The position numbers and the translations under genes are program-made. This document shows positions 49,187 through 58,955 of a stretch of DNA of 64,000 nt, one piece after another. Location of the stretch: positions 310,001 to 374,000 of the forward strand of contig CAWECB010000003.1 of NCBI GenBank assembly GCA_963807465.1. Reading direction: 5' to 3'. Origin of the DNA: CAWECB01 sp963807465. Lineage in GTDB: Bacteria > Patescibacteriota > Minisyncoccia > Minisyncoccales > Minisyncoccaceae. Position 1 is the first letter of the stretch. Each line of letters opens with the position of its first letter. The notes beneath the pieces were generated by a model. That model was not told the origin of the DNA. It searched no databases and worked only from the letters and a program-made list of their open reading frames with translations.

Positions 49187-50647
49187 ATGTCTACAGCAGA
49201 GGAAATAAGGCAAAATAGGATAGAGAAACTGAAGAAGATAAAAGATGCGGGAGTTTCCGCCTATCCCATAGAAATCAAAAGAACGCACGAGATTAAGAGT
49301 GCGCTCAAAGATTTCACTTCCCTTGCCAAAGGAGAAAAAGAAATAGTCCTTGTCGGGAGGATAAGAACGATGAGGGGTCATGGTGCTTTAACCTTCATTG
49401 ATTTTGAAGACGGGACCGGTAGGATACAGGCTCTGCTGGCCAAGGACAAGCTGGGAGAAAAGAGCTACCAATTCTTTTTCGATAATTTCGACATCGGAGA
49501 CTTCATAGAGATCCGTGGAATTTTATTCGAGACGAAAAGAGGAGAAAAGACGATCCAGGCCTCGGATTACAATATGCTCTGCAAAAGCTTGAGGCCATTG
49601 CCCGATAAGTGGCACGGATTGAAGGATGTTGAAGAGAGATATAGGAAAAGATACCTTGATTTGCTGTTCTCGCCCGAGGTGAAGCAGAAATTCATTATCC
49701 GCTCGGAAGTTATAAAAGAGATAAGGAGCTTTTTAGACAATGAAGGGTTTGTCGAAGTTGAAACTCCAATCCTACAATTGCTGTACGGCGGAGCGAGAGC
49801 AAAACCGTTTAAGACGCACTTAAATGCCATGGATTTAGATGTTTATCTGAGGATTTCTCCGGAATTGTATTTGAAGAGGCTTCTTATCGGTGGATTCGAG
49901 AAGGTGTACGAAATCGGAAAGTGTTTTAGGAACGAAGGCATAGACAAATCCCACAATCCTGACTTCACCATGATCGAATTCTACTGGGCCTATGCCGATT
50001 ACAAACAGTTGATGAAGCTTACCGAAAAGATGTTTCAATATATCATGACCAAGGTATTGGAAACGACAGAGATAAAATACGGGGATGACGTTCTTAATTT
50101 CAATGGCGAATGGGAAAGGATAGAATTCTTTTCTTTATTGGAAAAGTATACGGGCATTAAGTATGAGGAGGTAAGCGAAGGGGCACTGCTGAAAAAAGCG
50201 AAGGAACTGGGAATAGACGTTCCTCAAGGAGCGGACAAGGCGAACACCGCCGATGAGATATACAAAAAATACTGCAGACCAAAAATAATCCAGCCGACTT
50301 TCGTCATTCACCATCCCAAAGGATTCCAGCCCTTAGCCAAAGGACTGGATGGAGAGAAGTTGGCCAGTTTCCAATTAGTTGTCGTCGGGGCGGAGATGAT
50401 AAATGCTTTTTCCGAATTAAATGATCCCCTGGAACAGGAAAGCAGGCTTAAAACACAGGAGAAGCTGTTTAGGGGGGGATTTGAGGAAGCCCAAAGGTCT
50501 GACGACGAATTCGTCGAAGCTTTGGAGTACGGCATGCCGCCTGCGGCCGGATTCGGAATGGGCATAGACCGTCTCATTTCTTTGTTTACCGATTCTAATT
50601 CTTTAAGGGAAGTCATATTATTTCCGCTAATGAAAGACAAGGAGTAA
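49187..50647 (+). CDS. lysS: Lysyl-tRNA synthetase, class II
   Basis: 486 residues, full length. The OB-fold anticodon domain (VLVGRIRTMRGHGALTFIDF) leads to class II motifs FRNEGIDKSHNPDFTMIEF (motif 2) and the C-terminal GFGMGIDRLISLF (motif 3). Start context AAAATATG. Ends at a strong terminator. Confidence 0.96.
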   Translation: MSTAEEIRQNRIEKLKKIKDAGVSAYPIEIKRTHEIKSALKDFTSLAKGEKEIVLVGRIRTMRGHGALTFIDFEDGTGRIQALLAKDKLGEKSYQFFFDNFDIGDFIEIRGILFETKRGEKTIQASDYNMLCKSLRPLPDKWHGLKDVEERYRKRYLDLLFSPEVKQKFIIRSEVIKEIRSFLDNEGFVEVETPILQLLYGGARAKPFKTHLNAMDLDVYLRISPELYLKRLLIGGFEKVYEIGKCFRNEGIDKSHNPDFTMIEFYWAYADYKQLMKLTEKMFQYIMTKVLETTEIKYGDDVLNFNGEWERIEFFSLLEKYTGIKYEEVSEGALLKKAKELGIDVPQGADKANTADEIYKKYCRPKIIQPTFVIHHPKGFQPLAKGLDGEKLASFQLVVVGAEMINAFSELNDPLEQESRLKTQEKLFRGGFEEAQRSDDEFVEALEYGMPPAAGFGMGIDRLISLFTDSNSLREVILFPLMKDKE

Positions 50648-50651
50648 AAGT

Positions 50652-50674
50652 CCGGAGATCATCTCCGGTTTTTT
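50652..50674 (+). terminator. Terminator of greA-lysS
   Basis: CCGGAG, an ATCAT loop and CTCCGG, then six Ts. Confidence 0.92.
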
Positions 50675-50676
50675 AT

Positions 50677-50705
50677 TTGATTTTTTGTTACTAACTTGTT
50701 ATCAT
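50677..50705 (+). promoter_or_regulatory. serS operon promoter
   Basis: -35 TTGATT (50677-50682), a 17-base spacer, and -10 TATCAT (50700-50705), giving a leader of about 20 bases before ATG 50733. Confidence 0.6.
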
Positions 50706-50732
50706 TTAAAAATACAAGCTAATTTCGATACT

Positions 50733-52001
50733 ATGCTGGATATTAAAATCATTAGGGAAAACCCCGATAAAATCAAAGAGGCCTGCCGAAAGAAGAAGAT
50801 TGATTTTGATGTTGATAATTTATTGCGATTAGATGCTAAAAGAAGGGAATTGATAATGGCGACCGAGAACAAGAACGCCATGAAAAACCAGGCAAATAAA
50901 AAGATTCAACAAGCTAAGACAAAGGAAAACAGAGAGGCGGTTATCGCACAAATGAGGGAGCTAGACAAGAACTCGGATAATGAAGAAGAGGAATACAAGA
51001 AAGTTAATGAAGAGTTCGAAAGACTTATGCTTCTGGTTCCTAATATTCCAGACGAATCCGTTCCCGAGGGTGACTCCGACGCCGATAACGTTGAAACCAG
51101 AAAGTGGGGTAAGATTCCCCAGTTCAATTTTTCTATAAAGGACCATATACAGATAGCCAAGGATTTGGACTTGATCGACTTCGAAAGGGGAAGTAAGGTT
51201 GCCGGATTTAGGGGATATTTTTTAAAAAGAGAATCTTTTTTAATATGTATGGCGATCTGGCAGTATGCGGCCGATCTGCTCGTAAAGAAGGGATTTATGC
51301 CGATGCAAGCTCCTTCTTTGGTAAGCGAAGCGGCAATGACAGGGACGGGATATTTGCCCCAATCCAAGGATGAAGTATATGAAACCCATGACGGCATGTA
51401 TCTCGCCGGAACTTCCGAGGTTTCGGTGATGAGCTACCATTCTAACGAAATCTTAAAAGAAGAAGACCTGCCGATGAAATACATGGGATTTTCATCCTGC
51501 TTTCGGACGGAGATCGGAAGCTACGGGAAAGATACTCAGGGGATATTAAGGGTTCATGAATTTACTAAAATAGAACAGGTGGTTTTGTGCAAAAACGACA
51601 AGGAGGAATCGGTCAAATTACATGAAGAGATAACCAAAAATGCGGAAGAGATTCTACAGGGCCTTAATATTCCTTACCATGTCGTTGTTAACTGCGCTGG
51701 AGACTTGGGATTGGGTCAGGTCAAGAAATACGACATCGAATGCTGGGTTCCTTCCCAAAATAAATACAGGGAAACACATTCTTCTTCTTACTTTTTCGAT
51801 TTTCAAACAAGGAGACTTGGCATAAGGTACAAGACCAAGGAAGGGGAAATCAAATATGCGCACTCTTTGAACAATACAGGAATCGCCACGCCAAGAATTT
51901 TAATTCCATTATTGGAGAATAACCAACAGAAGGACGGTAGTGTAAAGATTCCTAAGGTTTTACATAAATACCTCGGCTTTAAAGAAATTAAGAGAAAATA
52001 G
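50733..52001 (+). CDS. serS: Seryl-tRNA synthetase
   Basis: 422 residues from ATG 50733 (MLDIKIIRENPDKIKEACRK), the standard SerRS start. The N-terminal coiled coil that grips the tRNA variable arm is followed by class II motifs including SCFRTEIGSYGKDTQGILRV (motif 2) and NNTGIATPRILIPLLENNQQ (motif 3). Upstream in-frame sequence overlaps the -10 box and is not part of the protein. Confidence 0.96.
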   Translation: MLDIKIIRENPDKIKEACRKKKIDFDVDNLLRLDAKRRELIMATENKNAMKNQANKKIQQAKTKENREAVIAQMRELDKNSDNEEEEYKKVNEEFERLMLLVPNIPDESVPEGDSDADNVETRKWGKIPQFNFSIKDHIQIAKDLDLIDFERGSKVAGFRGYFLKRESFLICMAIWQYAADLLVKKGFMPMQAPSLVSEAAMTGTGYLPQSKDEVYETHDGMYLAGTSEVSVMSYHSNEILKEEDLPMKYMGFSSCFRTEIGSYGKDTQGILRVHEFTKIEQVVLCKNDKEESVKLHEEITKNAEEILQGLNIPYHVVVNCAGDLGLGQVKKYDIECWVPSQNKYRETHSSSYFFDFQTRRLGIRYKTKEGEIKYAHSLNNTGIATPRILIPLLENNQQKDGSVKIPKVLHKYLGFKEIKRK

Positions 52002-52005
52002 CCAA

Positions 52006-52788
52006 ATGGAACTTTTCGAATACAAGGAGAATAAGGTCACGGTTGACGGAATCGATTTGTTCTACAAAACCGCCGGAAGGGGTCACCCCTTTTTAATATT
52101 GCACGGCTGGGGAGCGTCTTCTATTTCTTGGCTGAGAGTCGTGGAAGAAATGGCTGGCAAGGATTGTCAAATCATAATTCCCGATTTGCCCGGGTTCGGC
52201 AAGACCTTGCCCCCCTCAAAGGTCTGGAGCAGCAAGGAATACACAGAATTCATCGTTAAATTTCTGAAGGCCATAAAAATTGAGCAAGTATTCGTTCTTG
52301 GCCATTCGTTCGGGGGCGCCCTATCCTTAAGGTTGGCTGCTGAGCATGGGAATATTGTTAAGAAACTGATATTGAATGATGCGGCGATCATAAGGGAAGA
52401 AAGGCTCAACTTTAGGCAGAAGGTTTCCAAGGCTTTGGCTAAGATCGGATCAAAGATTGCTTCAAAAACATCCATTTATCCTATTTTTGCAAAGATGGTC
52501 TATGCAATCGCCGGCAATTACGATTACTATAATGCCAATCCTTTAATGAAGGAGATATTCAAGAAGGTAGTCAGTGAGGATTTGGCTTTTTTCTTGCCCG
52601 AAGTGAAGCAGCCGACCCTTGTCGTTTGGGGAGAGAACGATCGAGCGACCCCGTTGGCGGATGCATTTCGTGTTTCTGAATCGATTGACGGGTCGGAATT
52701 AAAAATAGTTACTGGGGCGGGGCACAATCCTCACAGGACTCATCCGGATAAATTATCAAAGATTATTCTTAAATTTTTAAATAAATAA
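52006..52788 (+). CDS. Alpha/beta-fold hydrolase
   Basis: 260 residues. The oxyanion region ILHGWGASSISWLRV, the nucleophile elbow LGHSFGGAL (Ser), VVWGENDRATPL (Asp) and GAGHNPHRTHP (His) form a complete catalytic triad. The substrate is unknown; the MhpC-like family includes esterases and C-C hydrolases. It starts four bases after serS and leads into the Mur-ligase gene. Confidence 0.88.
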   Translation: MELFEYKENKVTVDGIDLFYKTAGRGHPFLILHGWGASSISWLRVVEEMAGKDCQIIIPDLPGFGKTLPPSKVWSSKEYTEFIVKFLKAIKIEQVFVLGHSFGGALSLRLAAEHGNIVKKLILNDAAIIREERLNFRQKVSKALAKIGSKIASKTSIYPIFAKMVYAIAGNYDYYNANPLMKEIFKKVVSEDLAFFLPEVKQPTLVVWGENDRATPLADAFRVSESIDGSELKIVTGAGHNPHRTHPDKLSKIILKFLNK

Positions 52789-52789
52789 T

Positions 52790-54504
52790 ATGGTTATAGA
52801 ACCTTGGATGGTGGCAACTCTGGGTCTCGTTGTCTTGTTCTTCTGGGTTTTTCGAGAGATCAAGAGCTTCTTGTTTTGGACTTATCTTTGGCAGCTGAAG
52901 AACTACCATGTAGGGAAGTTTATGGCCCATTTCGATACCTACAGCGGGAAAAGACTGTTTAACAATCCTTTATCCCTGTTTAAACATCTTTTGTTTATCT
53001 GCCTGCTTTTACTATTGGCCTTTTCGATCTACGTGACGCCGATTGATAATTATATCGCCAATTATGGCCAGTATCTTTTGCTGTCTATTCCCTTGGCTTT
53101 TCTCATATACCTTATTGAGGGCTTTGGTGCCCTGATTTCCATAATGAGGCGGAGGATAAAAGGCCCGCAGCTTACAAGTAAGATTGCAGCGCTTCTACCC
53201 GTCATATTCCTCCCTTTGGCCGTAATCGCAATCGTTTTTTCCCGGCTATTTATAGATAACTTGTATTCCAGCGACCCGTGGGTTATTTTCGACCTAATTC
53301 CTTTCGCTTTCGTCATCTTGGCATTCGACATACTTACTCCCCTGATAGACTCCTTGATTATTTTAATCCTTCAGCCGATTACGGTAATTCTCCGGGGCAG
53401 GATTATAAGGAAGGCGATAAAAAAAGGGAGGCCCTGGAAAATCTTTTGACAATCGGGATTACTGGGAGTTACGGTAAGAGTTCGGTTAAGGAATTTTTGA
53501 AAACAATCTTATCGGGAGATTTCAAGGTTGTTTCCACTGAGAAGAATCATAACTCTGAAGTCGGCGTATCGGAGTGTATTCTGAATAACGTCAATGAAGA
53601 GCACGAAATATTCATCTGTGAAATGGGGGCATACAACAGGGGAGGGATAAAGCTTCTGTGCGATATCGCTAAACCCAAAATAGGAGCTTTGACCGGAATC
53701 AATAACCAACATCTGGCAACCTTCGGCTCACAAAAGAACATAATCAAAGCGAAGTTTGAATTGATAGATTTTATCCCCGAAGAAGGGCTAGCGGTCTTAA
53801 ACTGGGACAATGAATTCATCCGGGACAATTTCAATTCTACGAAGAGTAATATCAAGTATTCTTTGCACGGGAAGGAAGATATCTGGGCGGAGGAGATAAA
53901 GGAGAACAAAGAAAGCGTTTCCTTTAAAGCTGTTTCTAGGACAGGTGAGTCGCATAACTTTACAGCCAGCCTTATGGGTACCCAGAATATCCCTAACCTT
54001 TTAGCTTCGATTGCCGTAGCGAGGAAACTGGGAATGGAATTTGAGGAGATAGAAAAAAAGGTAAAAGAGATACGCCCAGAGCAAGGTGGAATTAAGCTTA
54101 TAAAGTCTAAAGACGGGTTTAATGTGATAGACGCCACCTATTCTTCAAATGTTAACGGGCTTATGTCTCATTTAGAATACTTGAAAATTTGGGAGGGAAG
54201 AAAAATATTAATAATGCCGTGTCTGATCGAGCTTGGCCGGGATGCAAAGGAAGCCCACTACAAGATGGGAAGGAAGATTGGAGAAGTCTGCGACATGGCG
54301 GTGATTACTTCAAGGGATTATTTCAAAGAAATTAAGAGGGGGGCGGTTGAAACAGGGATGAAGAAGGAAAACATCGTGTTTTTAGATAATGCTTCTAAAA
54401 TATATGACAAGATAATATATTGCATCAGGGATACAGATGTTGTCTTTTTGGAAAGTCGTCCGGTGCCTTATAAGCTTTTAGATAAGCTAATAAACAATGA
54501 CTAA
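52790..54504 (+). CDS. Mur ligase (MurF-like) with an N-terminal membrane domain (one frameshift)
   Basis: Corrected at the run of seven As near 53419-53425, it is one 571-residue protein. Residues 1-215 hold about five membrane helices (VATLGLVVLFFWVF, LFICLLLLLAFSIYV, ILLPVIFLPLAVIAIVF-type). Then a Mur ligase core starts: LLTIGITGSYGKSSVKEFLK (ATP P-loop), ICEMGAYNRGGIKLL, ALTGINNQHLATFGS, and VIDATYSSNVNGLMSHLEYL. The normal UDP-substrate-binding domain is replaced by the membrane part, so it may ligate a residue to a lipid-linked or membrane substrate (inference). Same operon as the aminotransferase and FemX-like genes. Confidence 0.8.
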
Positions 54505-55732
54505 GGTTATTTCCATATCTCTTTCTCCCAATACCGAAAAGGACGATGTCTCGTTGGCTTTCCGCATGCTTTTTATGCCGTGGAAATGGAGGAAGGGCGA
54601 TGAGATTAAGAAATTTGAAAGGATATTTAGGAATTATTTCGGATTTAGGAACAGTTTCAGCTTTAACAGCGGGAGAAGTTCTCTGATAGCCATACTTTCG
54701 GCGATGGAAGTAGGGAATTGCGACGAAGTTATCGTCCAGGGGTTTACCTGCAATGCCGCGGTTAACCCTATACTTTACGTTGGAGCAAAACCGGTGTTTG
54801 CCGATATTGACGATAATTTGAATATTTCTCCGGCGGAAGTGAGGAAGAAGATTACGGACAAGACTAAGGCCGTCATGGTCCAGCACACGTTTGGCTATCC
54901 GGCCGACATTAAGGAAATTAAAGAAATATGCAAGGAAAACAATCTGTACTTAATAGAGGATTGCGCTCATGCCCTAGGAGCGAAATACAAAGGTGAATAC
55001 TGCGGGTCGTTTGGTGACGCTGCATTTTTCAGCTTCGGGAGAGACAAGGTTATCTCTTCGGTCTACGGAGGAATGGTTACGGTGAATAATGATGCTTTAT
55101 TAGAAAGGGTCTCTGGGTTTTATAAAGACCTAGGATGCCCCTCGATGCCCTGGGTCTTCCAGCAGTTATTGCATCCAGTTCTGATGAATGTTTTTGTTAT
55201 GCCTTTCTATGAATACAAATGGGGGAGGGCCTTGCTTGCATTTTTAGTTAACTCGAACATTTTATCAAAAGCGGTAACCTTTATGGAAGACCAGGGGAAG
55301 CTTCCCTCGTATTTCCCATTAAGAATGCCGAACGGATTGGCCGTATTGGCCATTAACCAGTTTCATAAGCTGGACAGATTCAATAATCACAGAAGGGAAT
55401 TGGCCGGATTTTATCCAAGGCTTTTGAACAAGGAGCACTCGGTCAAGATTATTTTTAAAAAGAGTAAAGATAAGGAGCCTATATTTTTAAAGTATCCCGT
55501 ATTATCATCCAACAGTGACAAGCTTTTAAGGAAACTCAAAGGTAGGGGAATATATTTAAATGATGGGTGGAGGGATGCAGTCGTTGTTCCTGCGAAGACC
55601 AATCTGCGCAAATTATGCTACGTTCATGGCGATTGCCCCAAAGCGGAAGAGGTTGCAAAGAAGATAATATCATTGCCGACACACATTAACATATCAAGGA
55701 ACGACGTAAAACGCATAGTTGACTCTTTTTAA
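54497..55732 (+). CDS. DegT/DnrJ/EryC1/StrS-family PLP aminotransferase
   Basis: 411 residues. NSGRSSLIAILSAMEVGNCD at the N-terminus, VIVQGFTCNAAVNPILYVGA, and the lysine-bearing FFSFGRDKVISSVYGG (Schiff-base Lys) match sugar aminotransferases. It likely makes an amino sugar for a surface glycan; the substrate cannot be told. It overlaps the Mur-ligase gene by eight bases. Confidence 0.88.
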   Translation: MTKVISISLSPNTEKDDVSLAFRMLFMPWKWRKGDEIKKFERIFRNYFGFRNSFSFNSGRSSLIAILSAMEVGNCDEVIVQGFTCNAAVNPILYVGAKPVFADIDDNLNISPAEVRKKITDKTKAVMVQHTFGYPADIKEIKEICKENNLYLIEDCAHALGAKYKGEYCGSFGDAAFFSFGRDKVISSVYGGMVTVNNDALLERVSGFYKDLGCPSMPWVFQQLLHPVLMNVFVMPFYEYKWGRALLAFLVNSNILSKAVTFMEDQGKLPSYFPLRMPNGLAVLAINQFHKLDRFNNHRRELAGFYPRLLNKEHSVKIIFKKSKDKEPIFLKYPVLSSNSDKLLRKLKGRGIYLNDGWRDAVVVPAKTNLRKLCYVHGDCPKAEEVAKKIISLPTHINISRNDVKRIVDSF

Positions 55733-55773
55733 ATTTTAAAGGAGAATTAATAAGTAATGATGAACATAATAAC

Positions 55774-56031
55774 ATGTTTGACAAGCTGAAAGATTTAAAG
55801 AAGTTAAAAGACTTGGAGAGTTCCTTGGGTAAAGAAATATTGGAAAAGGAAAAAGATGGGATTAAGGTTGTAGTCAACGGCCGCTCGGAAATAGTTAGTA
55901 TTTCGCTTAATCCGGAATTGGAGAAAGAAAAACAGGAGCAGATCTTGAAGGATTTGATTAATGATGCCGGCAAAGACGCTAAAATGCTGATGGCAAGGAA
56001 AGCAGTTGAGATTACGGGTATGAGTTTTTAA
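55774..56031 (+). CDS. YbaB/EbfC nucleoid-associated protein
   Basis: 85 residues. A helical N-terminus (MFDKLKDLKKLKDLESSLGK) is followed by the central GIKVVVNGRSEIVSISLNPE beta hairpin and a C-terminal helix. Slightly shorter than typical YbaB (about 100), and dimeric DNA-binding in the family. ATG 55774 in ATAACATG is used. The AGGAGA near 55739 is too far upstream to act as its ribosome site. Confidence 0.88.
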   Translation: MFDKLKDLKKLKDLESSLGKEILEKEKDGIKVVVNGRSEIVSISLNPELEKEKQEQILKDLINDAGKDAKMLMARKAVEITGMSF

Positions 56032-56033
56032 AT

Positions 56034-56756
56034 ATGAAGCTTCTTTTAACCATTACAACCACAAAGGGATCGAACTGGAAGGAGAAGATAAGGGAGGTCA
56101 ACGACTTGAAGATTGAAGAGGTCGCCGTCTTTCCGACAGTTTTAGATAAAGCGGAAAGGAAAGTATTGTACGATATCCTTGCCAATTCCTCGATTAAGAG
56201 GGTTCCTTTAGTCCATTTAAGGAACGACATGGACGTCAAGGAATTAGACCTATTCGTTCAGAAATACGATACACAGATATTCTGTACCCATTCGGAAAGG
56301 GAATATCCAGCTAATAAGGAGATTTTGAAATACCGTGAGCTCATCTGCATAGAAAATACTCCGAAAGCTCCTTATAATGAGGATGAAATCAAGAAATATG
56401 GAGGAATATGTCTGGATTTTTCACATCTCGAGAACGACAGGATTCTTAATCCTGAACTGTATGACAGGCAGGTCGAGATCTTGAATAAGTTTCCAGTCAA
56501 GTGTAACCATATTAGTGCTATCAAGAAAGAATTCACTTTCATCGACGGAAAGAGTAGAGAATTGAGGTATGATAGCCATCACTTGAATGACCTTGCGGAA
56601 CTGGATTACTTAAGGAATTACCCCTTGAGATATTTTTCTAATTTCTGCGCTATAGAGCTCGATAACAAACTGTCGGAGCAGATGGAGGCGATGGATCACA
56701 TTAACAAATTCATGGGCGAGAGGGACAAGTTTATTAATAAGATGCTTGAGTACTAA
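56034..56756 (+). CDS. Protein of unknown function, possible TIM-barrel fold
   Basis: 240 residues, soluble. Alternating strands and helices (KLLLTITTTKGSNWKEK, EEVAVFPTVLDKAERKV, VPLVHLRNDMDVKELDLF, TQIFCTHSEREY, LICIENTPKAP, GGICLDFSHLEND, CNHISAIKKEF) suggest a barrel like xylose-isomerase-type enzymes, with several conserved-looking His, Glu and Asp at strand ends (HLRND, THSE, IENTP, DFSHLE, NHISA) that could bind a metal. No family recognised with certainty. Two bases after ybaB. Confidence 0.65.
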   Translation: MKLLLTITTTKGSNWKEKIREVNDLKIEEVAVFPTVLDKAERKVLYDILANSSIKRVPLVHLRNDMDVKELDLFVQKYDTQIFCTHSEREYPANKEILKYRELICIENTPKAPYNEDEIKKYGGICLDFSHLENDRILNPELYDRQVEILNKFPVKCNHISAIKKEFTFIDGKSRELRYDSHHLNDLAELDYLRNYPLRYFSNFCAIELDNKLSEQMEAMDHINKFMGERDKFINKMLEY

Positions 56757-56759
56757 TTA

Positions 56760-57893
56760 ATGAGCGGGAAGAAGGCGATTGTTTTCATAGTTTTGTTTTT
56801 GATTATCATTTTTGGATCGTTCGTTTTTTTATTTTACGGCAGGCCTCTTGCCATAGGCGATATATTTTTCTCTTCGCCCACAAAAATTTCCGTTGCGGTA
56901 CCTGAAAAATTCAAAGGGGTTTATCTCACTGGCTGGTCGGCCGGAGACAAGAGCAGGATTGATTATGTTATCCAACTTTCTAAGGACGCGGGAGTGAATG
57001 CCGTGGTTATAGACGTTAAGGATTATTCGGGCATGGTTTCTTATAACTCCCAAGTTCCCGAAGTCAAGAAATACGGAGCTACAGGGAATATGGTAAGAGA
57101 TATGGAGGGCACGGTCGAGAAGTTACATCAAGCTGGGATATACGTTATCGCAAGGATTACAGTTTTCCAGGATCCCGTCTTGGCTTCAGCGAGGCCAGAT
57201 TTAGCAATCCGTAAAAAATCGGATGGACGGGTGTGGCTTGATAACAAGGGGTTGGCCTGGATAGACCCATCAAAGCAAGAAAGCTGGGATTACAATATTT
57301 CCATCGCTAAAGATGCGTTAAATCAGGGGTTCGATGAGGTTAACTTCGACTACATTAGATTTCCTTCGGATGGGAATTTGAAAGACATGAGTCTGGATAA
57401 TATCGGTTCGGAAAAAGAAGTCATTGGGAACTTTTTCAAGTATCTGAGAGAGAAACTTCCTTATGCCAGGATTTCCGCGGACCTGTTCGGACTTTCCACG
57501 ATAAGGACCGATGATATGGGGATCGGACAGATAATAGAAGAGGCATACAAGTATTTCGACTACGTCTGTCCAATGGTCTATCCTTCCCATTATTCTCCAG
57601 GGTTCATAGGCTTTGATAATCCGGCGGAGTACCCTTACGAGGTCGTCGCATATTCCATGGCCAGTGCCGACTTAAGACTTGATAAGTTTAAGAAGGACAA
57701 TCCGGACGCGAAAGCGAAATTAAGGCCGTGGCTTCAGGATTTCAATCTGGGGGCGGTTTATGATACTAATAAAGTCTTCTTGCAGATGAAAGCGGTAAAA
57801 GATATTATGGGAGAAGAATATTCCGGCTATTTACTATGGAGTCCTAGCAACGTTTACAATGAAGATGCACTGAAGCAGTCGGAAGGATTTTGA
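56760..57893 (+). CDS. Membrane-anchored putative glycoside hydrolase (DUF4015/GHL10-like)
   Basis: 377 residues. An N-terminal anchor (AIVFIVLFLIIIFGSFVFLF) precedes a TIM-barrel domain: FKGVYLTGWSAGD, VNAVVIDVKDYSGMV, GIYVIARITVFQDP, WIDPSKQESWDYN, and FDEVNFDYIRFPSDG. These strand-end Asp/Glu residues match the putative glycosyl hydrolase domain family. It acts outside the membrane, likely on a surface or wall glycan. Confidence 0.85.
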   Translation: MSGKKAIVFIVLFLIIIFGSFVFLFYGRPLAIGDIFFSSPTKISVAVPEKFKGVYLTGWSAGDKSRIDYVIQLSKDAGVNAVVIDVKDYSGMVSYNSQVPEVKKYGATGNMVRDMEGTVEKLHQAGIYVIARITVFQDPVLASARPDLAIRKKSDGRVWLDNKGLAWIDPSKQESWDYNISIAKDALNQGFDEVNFDYIRFPSDGNLKDMSLDNIGSEKEVIGNFFKYLREKLPYARISADLFGLSTIRTDDMGIGQIIEEAYKYFDYVCPMVYPSHYSPGFIGFDNPAEYPYEVVAYSMASADLRLDKFKKDNPDAKAKLRPWLQDFNLGAVYDTNKVFLQMKAVKDIMGEEYSGYLLWSPSNVYNEDALKQSEGF

Positions 57894-57926
57894 TTTTTTT
57901 GATATTGGGAATATAATATAATAATG
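57890..57926 (+). promoter_or_regulatory. FemX-like gene promoter, leaderless
   Basis: -35 TTGATT (57890-57895), a 16-base spacer, and a perfect -10 TATAAT (57912-57917). ATG 57924 follows after six bases. The -35 overlaps the end of the upstream gene. Confidence 0.7.
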
Positions 57927-58955
57927 ACGGTAAGAGAAATAGGAGAGAGGAAAATATGGGACAGCTTTTTGCTTGAATGCGATGAAAAGACATTTGTTCA
58001 GTCTTGGAATTGGGGAGAGTTCAATAAAATGATGGGGGACAAGGTCTGGAGGCTGGGGATATATGATGGAGAAGAACTGATCGGTCTGACGCAAACGTTA
58101 AGGGTGAACGCGCGGAGAGGAAGCTTTTTGTTCGTTCCTCATGGCCCGATGTTCAAAGGAGAAGCTAATTTTGAAGTAATGAAAGCGCTTCTCGATTATC
58201 TGCGGGAATTGGCCTTAAAAGAGAAAGTCATTTTTATCCGTTTCAGTCCCATAGCCGAAAGAAATGAAAAGAATACTTCTTTGTTTAAAAGATTAGGATT
58301 TAGGGACGCACCTATACATATGCACCCCGAGCTTACTTGGGAACTGAACTTGAGGCAGTCGGAAGACGACTTATTAAGAGGAATGAGAAAAACGACAAGG
58401 TATTTGGTTAGGCAGGCGGAGAAAGACGAGAATGTGGCTATTAATAAAAGTCAGAGCGTGGAAGACCTGGAAGCATTCGAAGACGTTTACCTGAAGACCG
58501 CCGACAGGCATTCTTTCACTCCTTTCTCGATGAAATATTTGAAAAGCGAATTGGAATCCTTTAAGAGGGACAATGAGATATTGATCTTTTCGGGAAAATA
58601 CAGGGGAGAAATCGTTTCTTCGGCAATGATTATTTTTACTTCTAGGAGAGCGTTCTACCACCAGGGAGCATCGACATTGAAATATCCGAAAATTCCAGTT
58701 TCGTATCTAGTGCAGTGGGAAGCCATCAAGGAGGCCAAGAAGAGGGGATGCGAGGTATATAATTTCTGGGGGATAGCGCCAGAAGACGAACTTGCGAAGA
58801 GCAAGAACCACCCTTGGGCGGGACTGAGCCTTTTCAAGAAGGGATTCGGAGGTTATAAAAAAGAATATGTGAAGACGCAGGATTATCCGCTTTCCATGAG
58901 ATATTGGCTGACATTCGTTTTTGAGGAATTAAGAAAAAGAAAAAGAAACCTGTAA
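57924..58955 (+). CDS. FemX/FemAB-like peptidoglycan aminoacyltransferase
   Basis: 343 residues. Two GNAT-like halves: FVQSWNWGEFNKMMGDKVWR and IFIRFSPIAERNE in the first, then TRYLVRQAEKDENVAIN, FYHQGASTLKYPKIPVSYLV and VYNFWGIAPEDEL in the second. Such enzymes add amino acids from aminoacyl-tRNA to the peptidoglycan stem. Together with the Mur ligase and FtsQ-like gene it points to modified cell-wall synthesis. Confidence 0.9.
   Translation: MTVREIGERKIWDSFLLECDEKTFVQSWNWGEFNKMMGDKVWRLGIYDGEELIGLTQTLRVNARRGSFLFVPHGPMFKGEANFEVMKALLDYLRELALKEKVIFIRFSPIAERNEKNTSLFKRLGFRDAPIHMHPELTWELNLRQSEDDLLRGMRKTTRYLVRQAEKDENVAINKSQSVEDLEAFEDVYLKTADRHSFTPFSMKYLKSELESFKRDNEILIFSGKYRGEIVSSAMIIFTSRRAFYHQGASTLKYPKIPVSYLVQWEAIKEAKKRGCEVYNFWGIAPEDELAKSKNHPWAGLSLFKKGFGGYKKEYVKTQDYPLSMRYWLTFVFEELRKRKRNL

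Noticed and set aside
55739..55760. AGGAGA as Shine-Dalgarno for ybaB
   Set aside because: It is over 30 bases upstream of ATG 55774, and the nearer ATGs at 55757 and 55760 are in another frame that stops after about ten codons.
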